Of a stretch of DNA of 64,000 nt, positions 52,201 to 64,000 are shown piece after piece. Each line of letters opens with the position of its first letter. Within the stretch, counting starts at the first letter, position 1. The DNA is taken from assembly GCF_018320785.1 (NCBI RefSeq), contig NC_054867.1:30941855-31005854 (forward strand). Reading direction: 5' to 3'. Source of the DNA: Cheilinus undulatus. Its lineage: Eukaryota; Chordata; Actinopteri; Labriformes; Labridae. A model generated the notes under the pieces. That model was not told the origin of the DNA and made no database searches. It saw only the letters and a list, made by a program, of their open reading frames with translations. The position numbers were made by a program, and so were the translations under genes.

Positions 52201-55200
52201 CACCACTTCATCATAGGTCCTGTTGTCTGCCACAGGGAATGCAGTCTCCCCACCCCCCTCGACAGAGTTCAGGTAGAAGAGAACTGTGATGTACCTGGGT
52301 GTGCAACACAGATTTAAATTGACACACACACGTACGGTGCAAACACAGAAGCACACATGTACAGAAAATAGAAGGCAAGTGGCAAGCACACAAAATTTCC
52401 CAAATACACAATAAGGGGTACCACAAACTAACATGCCAGCTGTCACAATGGGATGTCAGTGATCAGTTTAGTAATCACACCAGACAGATGATTTCAGATC
52501 TGCTTTTTATGCTCAGAAATGTCAGTTTCCTTCAAGAGCATGCAACCCAGTGATCTAACCTGCAGGAAGTCTCAAAAGGAGTGGAGGTGTTGGCAGCTAG
52601 TCGCGTGTGGGTGCAGGCGGTTTCAGGATACACTGGGCCACTGTCGTGGTGGGCGTGGTAGTGACCTCCTTCCTCGTAGCGAACCACCTGAAGAGGCTCA
52701 CTGAGGTCCACTAATGAGGGCGGGAGCCGAGTGAGGCGAGTAACCCTTGATCAGAAAAAGGTTAAAAAAAGAAGTTATAATAAAATTAAATTGTGAAAAT
52801 GTTAATTCAAATCATGTCTTTTGACTTGCTTACCTGGTCTTGATGTCCTGGAGGACCTGGTGTGCTCCTTTGCCCTGGTACAGCCATGTGTGTCTACTGT
52901 TCCTCACCAGCTGACTCCTCTTCACGCCTTGCTGCATCAGGAAGCGCTGGAAGGCATCGCTGCTCAGGAGCCTGAACTCCTCCAGACTCAGCAAACCTGT
53001 TCAAATATGGCAGATGCTGTTCTGATTAAATTTAATGTTAGCTCTTTCATTCTCATACTAGTTGCATCATTCATACACTTTTTTTTACATTGCAGAAATA
53101 ATACAGACAAATGAGGAGGCCCAGTTTTCACTAGTAGCTCCAAATTTTGGAGGAAGTTTTGATTTTACTACTTTATTAGGATTGTCAAACAATTTTTCTA
53201 GAAATTTATGGTTTAGGTGAGTCACAATTAATCTTCCTTTTTTGAAATTCCACTATATTGCATTTAAAACTGTTTTTGTTTAATTTTGGATTGTTGTACT
53301 GTCTTAAACCAAAGGTAATTGAAGTCCTGTAAGGATACAGACCTGCTTTGATTTTGAAAGGAAATAAGTAACTTTAGGTAGATCAAAGAATATTACATGG
53401 CCTTAACCACAAAAAATGAACTTGTTATGGAATTAAAAGGAAATAAGGGAACAGTTTAGAGCAGTGGTTCTCAACTGGTGGGTTGGGACCCAAAAGTGGG
53501 TCGTGAAGCTCTTTCAAGTGGGTCACAAAATATGTGCCAGGGAAAAAATCCAGCAAAAAAGCCACACCCACTCATGAGAAACAGCTGCCTGGCTCTGTGC
53601 CAATGCAGACTGCTGGGTGTAGGTGTCACACAGTAATTTACAGTATGCTAAAAAAGCAGCCTTTATGTCTTTGTAAAAATTTGGAATATATTTTTACTCA
53701 TACACTGACAGGATGAAAGATAAAAGGTATGACTTTGTCCACTGGGGGCACTAAAATTAACCAGACACAAAGTTTCACATGGGAGCTTTAAAAACATTTA
53801 AGATTATGTCGCAAATCAGACTTAAAATTGTAAAATGTTTACATATTGTTTAATGTTTGTAAGTTCTTAATTAAGAGCCATATATGATGACCTATGTTGA
53901 TAACTTACCATTACCATCCTTGTCAGCTTTGAGTCCAGCATAAATTTCTCGCAGATTCTCTGGAGTGAGCCAGATGCCGTCCCTCACTCTAGAATGAGTC
54001 AGAATCTAACGGAGCCACAGCAGCCAGAAAGAACAAGAGGATGGCTTAACCAACTATGAACCAAAAGTCATGCATGTAGTGCATACATATCAAACTCTTG
54101 AGCCTTTGTGCTCACAGTCCACAAAATGACATACACCTCATGGAGTTGCAGCTGTCCATCCTGGTTAATATCCAGAAGGTTGAAGATCTCCTCTGGGCTC
54201 AAGTTGAGTTCCTTGGCTAGCTCCTCTTGCCCCTCTTGCACCATCAGCTGGCTTTCCATGAGACCTTTAAGCTGTGCGAGCTGCATCACAACACGGCACT
54301 CGTCCGCAGACAAAAAATCAGGGATCTCTACAGAGAAAAATGAACAGAAAATGTCTCCCACTAACAGGATTGCATGATTGCAGCTTTGCGCCATTACACA
54401 ATTTACATCCCCTTATCTGCAGATATAATGTTATCATTTTACTTTTAAGTTGATCTAATTTAACATTAACTAGAGCTAAAGTGGATAGTTTGATTAGTCA
54501 TCATTTATACAATGCTTTATTTTTTATTAAGGCCTTAATAGTTTGATCATTTGCCAGTTTTGCAGGCCTGCTGATGCAGAGTAGAACCAATATTATTCAC
54601 ATTGAACTACTCATATCAATTTATAGTTTTATCTTTGTGTACCGATACAAGATACAAATAATATAGGGGAAGAACAAGTAAATAGACTTTACATCTTTCC
54701 ACTCTCAAATATTTGTACAATCTTTTATAGCACATTTGATCTATGACAACACACTGTGCATTTCTGCTCTTCTGCCAGCCAGCTTCAAATGAGATCTGCT
54801 GAGCAGAGCTGGCAGAGTTTGTGCCTCAGGTCTTAACGGCCTATTTTATGAAGCCTTGATTGTTCTAACATGCATGTGCATACTCTGGGGGCAGTGTTTG
54901 TTATGAATATGCATATTCTAGTATTGGGTGCATGCACGGTTGTTTGTTTACATCTAGGAGAAAAAACCCGTTTGGCCACCAGAGGCTCATGTGGGTACTC
55001 TGCAAATTTGTGGATGCTTGGGCTCTCACCAAACAGCAGAGGCTTCATACTCAGAGTCCGCATCTCATGCGCTTTCCCTGGCACCAGTGACACCTTCTGC
55101 ACATGTCCCACCTGAAAGATTAAGCAAAGCAGACATTTGTGGGTGCCCGTGGAATTAATGTGTGCAAAGGAGAGGCAGGAGAAGTAAATCTCGGATGAGG

Positions 55201-55550
55201 AGTGATGCGTAACTCACCCTTATTCCCTCGACCCTTGTCAGGGAAACATCACGCACAAAGTCAGGCTTTGATGGCGGACGTCCCGACTCGGTACGCTGGT
55301 TGTCACCACGGGGAGCATCACGACTCCGGTTGGCATCTTCCTGCCCACTGCTGTAGTGAACGTAGAAAAGCAGCGCAATAACATTAATGATGTAGACGTG
55401 AAAAAATACCATCACTACCACGAAGTAGGAGCGGGAGCACACGCTGCTCTTGTGGCAAGACAGGCGCTCACAGGGCGGCCGGAGCGGCAAGGTCGCGCCC
55501 CCGGACGGACTAGTATCCTCAGCATCTGTGGTTTCCTGGTTGTCAGTCAT
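49257..55550 (-). CDS. p4htm: P4HTM (transmembrane prolyl 4-hydroxylase)
   Basis: P4HTM is an ER-membrane 2-oxoglutarate/Fe(II) dioxygenase linked to HIF-alpha hydroxylation and calcium signalling. Nine exons on the minus strand (55218-55550, 55030-55111, 54137-54327, 53909-54005, 52834-52996, 52560-52745, 52204-52294, 51913-52036, 49257-49480) join in phase to 496 residues, against about 502 in human. Residues 42-66 form the single N-terminal membrane anchor. Two EF-hand loops are complete: [12 protein letters not shown] (191-202) and DKDGNGLLSLEE (230-241). The catalytic domain contains [16 protein letters not shown] with iron ligands H321 and D323, [20 protein letters not shown], and [14 protein letters not shown] with distal H434 and 2-oxoglutarate-binding K444 ten residues later. 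All catalytic residues are present, so it should be active. The largest intron (49481-51912) holds a hAT element. Confidence 0.95.
50404..50881. mobile_element. Short non-autonomous hAT-type element (MITE) in a p4htm intron
   Basis: It begins TAGGGCTGTCAA and ends TTGACAGCCCTA. The 8-bp flanks are GTTTTTAC (50396-50403) and GTTTTTAA (50882-50889). At 478 bp it has no coding capacity. The terminal repeats match those of 5788-6923, but the interior differs. Confidence 0.8.
53175..53460 (+). mobile_element. hAT-family element fragment
   Basis: It begins TAGGATTGTCAAACAATT and matches 40922-41215 along its length, for example at AGGTAGATCAAAGA and AACTTGTTATGGA. It is a diverged copy lacking a visible right terminus, in a p4htm intron. 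Confidence 0.5.
53462..53560 (+). repeat. hAT-like repeat fragment, CAGTGGTTCTCAAC terminus
   Basis: CAGTGGTTCTCAACTGGTGG followed by GGGACCCAAAAGTGGGTCG is a widespread terminal sequence of hAT-type repeats. The reverse complement of 13600-13648 carries the same blocks. It abuts the fragment ending at 53460. Confidence 0.5.
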
Positions 55551-56369
55551 TCTCCGATAGTTCTTCAGCAGTAAAGTCCATCTGATTAATTAAACAAGAG
55601 CGAGAGGAGCATCTGCAAGTCAAATTAAACTTAACAATGACATTGGGACAGCCTCTCAGCTACAGAGTGATTGTAATTTCGCACTGACAAACCCATAAAG
55701 GGTTCTTAATGAAACTGTGCTCGTTCAAGCTGAGAAGTCAACTACCATTGGCTCTGTGTCGATGTGTTTTCGCTCACAGACGGCGGCGCTGTAGCCTCGG
55801 ACAGTCTTGTTTACACTGCAGCAGTCCCAGCCAGCGGCTGCAAATCGCACTGCGTATACCAAACCACTGAGGAGCTCATCCCAGAAACCCGGTCTGTAAA
55901 CTTGGCACAGGATCCACTGAGGACGAGAACTATCCTTTAGGATTAGAGACACCTGATTCTTACAAAACATTGCAGTCTGCAGTGTATCCCTCTATTAACA
56001 CGTCACTGCCCGTTGAACGCAACAGATCGCAAGGAGTGCAATGCTGACCTCTGGTGACCCAAACTAATAACACATCCTTCCTGTATGCCATGACAGTCAA
56101 ATGCAGCAGCAACTCTACACCGCATTGAGTCTGTGTAATGTGATGTCTATTGAATAATAGGTTTCTGAAGGCTGAAACGTTCACAGAGCTGACTCCATAT
56201 CTATTTATAGCCACTGAAGTTCTATATTTTAGCAGTAATTTAGAAAAACCGATGCTAAGGAATTGACAAACTACAATTTATACATTCTTTTAATTTCCCT
56301 TCTACTAAAGTCTTGTATTTCTGCCTTTTAGTAGCTGTTTGGTTGTGACACCTGTACACAAGGCAGCAT

Positions 56370-56600
56370 TTTCATATTCATATTTCTGCAACATATTCAA
56401 AAATTAAGCCTGGTACTTAAAAGGAATATTTTTATTCATATTTCTTCATTATATTTCAAAATAAAGCCTTGTACTTGAATGTAAGCATTTTTATGTTTAT
56501 ATTTCTACATTATATTTCAAAATAAAGCCTGATACTTGAATGTAAGCATTTTTATGTTTATATTTCTACATCATATTCAAAAATCAAGCCTAGTTCTTGA
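56370..56600. repeat. Minisatellite, about 61-bp unit, about 3.5 copies
   Basis: The unit runs TTTTTATGTTTATATTTCTA, then CATTATATTTCAAAATAAAG, then CCTGATACTTGAATGTAAGC. The central two copies are nearly identical and the outer copies are diverged. Confidence 0.85.
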
Positions 56601-56690
56601 GAAATATATCTAATCTAATTGGTAAAAACATACTGACAAATAAAGAACATAAGATTTGTTTTAAGTCAAAAAATGTTTTTCTTTTTCCCC

Positions 56691-56721
<31 letters not shown>

Positions 56722-56736
56722 GTCTGTCTGTCTATC
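56691..56736. repeat. (CTTT)n(CTGT)n microsatellite
   Basis: About seven CTTT units followed by three CTGT units. Confidence 0.9.
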
Positions 56737-57349
56737 TTACAATTAACATGGGCACAATTACTGATTGAGGCCATGTGTGAGGCCATAGATACTTGTTCAA
56801 ACTTCTGTCAGACATTGATCAATAAATCCAGCAGACTAGAATAACAGTTTAACAATCCATCTGGCCTAGCACTCTTTTGACAGTAGATAATGGAGAGGGG
56901 GGATGGTAAGTTATAAAGGGGGTGGCTTTTAGGTCATTTCCAACATCGATGAGAGGCATCACCCTTTTCTTTTTCCAACAAATATTGCCCAACATTTGGA
57001 GGGTCCAAAAAACCCCACTGTTGCCCGATGGGTTCCCCCCAAATCTTAAAGATCGTTTTTTGTCCTGCTCCTAAAAATACACCCCGGACCAAGCTGCTTT
57101 TGAAACATAATCCGTTGGAGGAAAAAAAGAGGCCAACTGATTGGTTGTATGAGATGTGTGTGTTAGGTGTCAGTGCTATAGGCTGTTTCTTTTGTGAAAC
57201 ATGAAGGAAAACTACTGTACATTAAAAAATGGCACACATAACTCATAATACTTTCAAATACTTTACTTTTTTCTCCCATTTTCAATTGTGTTACATTATT
57301 TTAATTTCAAATATCATCTGCCTGTCAACAGTAGTCTATAGGCCTGGGC

Positions 57350-58090
57350 CAATGCCAAGTTAAGGCTTCATTCTTTTGTGGAAGCGCCACCTCACATTTG
57401 CAGCTTAGTTTAGATTAAACAGGCAAATATTTTCCCATGTTGTTACTTTTATCCTTGTTAGAAAGTGGACAAATATATATATATAAGTAATTTTTGGGCA
57501 AAATAAAATATAGCTGCTTTATCTTGGTTGTACCACCTGATAAAGAAAGTGTACCCATTTACCTTAGCAAAACTGTAATCAGTCAAAATATGTTTCACTT
57601 CATCTAACTAAATAGAAGTAAAGTACATTTCTTTAGAGTTTTAAATGATAGAATCTATTTCATATTGTAACACTTTTGCAGTTTCACTGCCTGAAACCCT
57701 GGTTGCTCCACCTGACATACTGGTAGTGCCACCTGACATTTGAAACTAATTTCAAACTAATCAGGTAAATCCTGAGACACATGATGTTGCTTTTGTTCCT
57801 TTAAGAAAGTTGTTACATGTATTTTCAAAATAAAATCAAGAGATCAATGGTAAAATAGTTTTAGCTGTTTTACATTTGTTGCACCACCTGACTTGGAAAG
57901 TGTACATGCCCACCAGTGACTAAAAATACGTGTTTTTATCTTTACTTTAAAGGGATCTATAAACTATTTTACTTGGCCATGAGTGTCCCCCTGGAGTCAA
58001 ATAAATGATAAATGATGCTACAATCTGTTTTTACAACTTCATTTTAAAATAAAAGTAGCTATGATTACGGTTGTGCCACCCTAACATTTA
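57350..58090. repeat. Diverged tandem duplication, about 360-bp unit
   Basis: Two long copies share, in order: GCCACCT-ACATTTG, a TTTCAAACTAATCAGG/TTAGATTAAACAGG block, ATGTTG, AAGAAAGT, then TAGCTGCTTTA/TAGCTGTTTTA, GGTTGTACCACCTGA/TTGTTGCACCACCTGA and GAAAGTGTAC. A third partial copy ends with GGTTGTGCCACC near 58080. No coding potential is evident. Confidence 0.55.
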
Positions 58091-59768
58091 AGAACTTGCA
58101 GATTCTGGGACAAAACTTTTTTGTTTTTTCAATGACCTTACCAAGTTTATATTGATAAGATAATGACAGTACTCTGTTTTAAAGGACCATAACATCCTGG
58201 CAAAGTGTTCTAACTAGAGTTTCTCATGATTAAAACTTTATTTTTTACAGCGTCAGTGATCTGTTAATTTACTGGGACTGTTGCAATACCTGCAATTGTA
58301 GGGTTTAAGATGTCAAAATATGAGATTAATTATTTTATTCAAATATAGTGAGAACTATTCAAACAAAGCAGTTTTCATAGAACCAATATAATAACCAATA
58401 ACCATGAACTGATCGTTTTTTATTTCCAAAAGGAAATAATAGACTGAGACACAAAAATATGTAAGTCATATCATTTGCCCACCAATATCCGAGTAAGGAT
58501 TTCCATTAATCCTTGTTTTCTTCTTAATTACCTTTTCTTCGAAGATAGAGCAACTATTGTGAGAAATCTTGATAATTAAAAAAGCTATATATTTTTAAGG
58601 GGTATGACCATAGTTATCAAGACGTAGTATCCTGGCGTATCCATATCTATGTGTATGACCACAGTAAATGTCTATTCATATCTGCGCAGGGCAATCTAAA
58701 TTCATTTCCGGTTTCCATGTTGGCACGACGCTCGACTTCAGAAAGATATTTTTTGAAAAGGCTATTTGTTTTCCATCCATTTGTAGTCTACTGGTTGAAC
58801 AGCCATTTGAGATGCGTATCTTTAGAGAGTAACCGGCCTTCTTTTGTTCTTAAAACTTAGAAACGCGAAACAAAACTACTATCATCGTTTAGGATAAGGG
58901 TTAAAACTAACCCTACCCTGCGCCTGAGAAGACACCAACGTTCAGACGTCAACCGAACTGGTAACTTTGTCCTATGCCGAAAACTGTTGAAATAGAGATA
59001 TTTTGGGCGGAATAACAAACGACAGTCATTGACGATGTATAGTTAGACAACAAAAAGGTTCGTTTCAGTGTCTCCTTCAATCTAAATTTTATGTGTTAAC
59101 AAAATCAGCGAATGTTTAGTTTATATAAGCTAACTGACGCTAGCATCACCTCATAACGTTATTAACGGCTTAAAGTTCACTGTGTGGCTATGAAGCCCTG
59201 TCTTGAAACCAGAAAATGTTCTTACTCCTGAAACAGTGTAAGGTTTTTAGGGTTTTTACCGTACATTTACTCTATCTGCCCATACTCAAAAGTTTTCAGT
59301 ACAATGTATTCTGACAATGTGCCTGGCCTGCAGCAACATCATTAGATTGCAAATTCGTTCTAACAAAGGATTTCTAACGCAGTGAACAGATGTTTTTATT
59401 TTTTCTAAGGGAGGAAATAAAAAGCTTTAGAAAATGAGGCCAACTTAAGTTTTAATGTCTGTTTTGTAAATGCTCTTGAGGGCTTTTAAATTGAACTTGT
59501 ATGTATAATGTACCAGAAGTATGTGCTGCAGATTGGTGCTCCATTGGTCTATCAGTTGTGGGGGTTTTTGTTATACAATTAGACATGTTTTATTATTAAG
59601 TGTTCTATTTGATCTTATCTCATTTTGTAATCTAATCTTTATGAAGGAGACTCAGTGAATTACTTGATAAATCACACTTTTTGTCCCTGGTGCTTTTAAA
59701 TATTCACCTTGCATGCATGTGTTAAAAATTAAAAGGGTAGACACAATAAAGATACATTATGATCTGCT

Positions 59769-59774
59769 TTTATT
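59769..59774 (-). terminator. Candidate poly(A) signal of the myosin heavy chain gene
   Basis: Minus-strand AATAAA about 90 nt beyond the stop codon, typical of the short 3' UTR of sarcomeric myosin genes. Confidence 0.65.
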
Positions 59775-59863
59775 GAAAAGCTTTCATAATATGCTAGAGA
59801 AAACGAGAAACAAGATGGCCATATTGTATGACTTCTTGTTACTGGTCATCTTGGATTTCTTCC

Positions 59864-63988
<4,125 letters not shown>

Positions 63989-64000
63989 TTATCACAATCA

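Larger units (their letters stand above)
55970..59760. other. Repeat-rich spacer between p4htm 5' end and the myosin 3' end
   Basis: The p4htm 5' UTR/promoter occupies the left end; 55720-55970 is richer in C/G and CpG. No coding exon was recognised. The spacer contains a 61-bp minisatellite (56370-56600), a CTTT microsatellite (56691-56736), a diverged tandem duplication (57350-58090) and a CpG-containing patch near 58640-59050 of unknown nature. Confidence 0.5.

Noticed and set aside
58895-58922. Interstitial telomere-like sequence (AGGGTT...AACCCTACCC)
   Set aside because: Only one or two imperfect hexamers in opposite orientation; far too short to be a telomeric relic.

Overview
This window is vertebrate nuclear DNA, most likely from a ray-finned (teleost) fish, probably a percomorph. 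It carries multi-exon, GT-AG-spliced genes with compact introns, no bacterial-style operons, and repeats typical of teleosts: Tc1/mariner remnants, hAT elements with 8-bp target duplications, a tRNA-derived SINE and a LINE tail. I cannot name the species from sequence alone. Gene names come from recognising the translated exons, not from any search.

Layout, left to right: (1) 3' two-thirds of rere (+), 2147-11618, with its 5' exons off the left edge. (2) perm1 (-), 15019-18527, convergent to rere. (3) About 5 kb without a recognisable gene, holding one dispersed repeat. (4) The C1orf159 homologue (-), 24445-27876, with a probable 5' UTR exon near 29.9 kb. (5) iho1/ccdc36 (+), 31346-33886, divergent from C1orf159 across about 1 kb. 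(6) kbtbd12 (-), 35231-37511, convergent to iho1. (7) slc26a6-type anion exchanger (+), 39545-48474, whose introns are loaded with transposons. (8) p4htm (-), 49257-55550; its 3' end converges on slc26a6, with candidate poly(A) signals about 225 bp apart. (9) A repeat-rich spacer, 56-59.7 kb. (10) The 3' part (rod and tail) of a sarcomeric myosin heavy chain (-), 59864-63967, running off the right edge.

The genes are not a functional cluster. They span nuclear co-repression (rere), muscle metabolic regulation (perm1), a DUF4501 membrane protein (C1orf159), meiotic break formation (iho1), a BTB-kelch ubiquitin-ligase adaptor type (kbtbd12), chloride/bicarbonate/oxalate exchange (slc26a6), ER prolyl hydroxylation (p4htm) and the thick filament (myosin). 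The arrangement is informative: the first three genes correspond to human 1p36, whereas iho1, slc26a6 and p4htm correspond to human 3p21 and kbtbd12 to 3q21, so a synteny-block junction lies between C1orf159 and iho1.

I saw no convincing new biological system. The points most worth checking are the apparent 1-nt frame break (or alternative donor) in a rere exon, a possible unannotated 72-nt rere cassette exon, a MEF2-type site with a 16-bp E-box palindrome at the perm1 promoter, an inverted-repeat Tc1 derivative in an slc26a6 intron, and a diverged tandem duplication upstream of p4htm.
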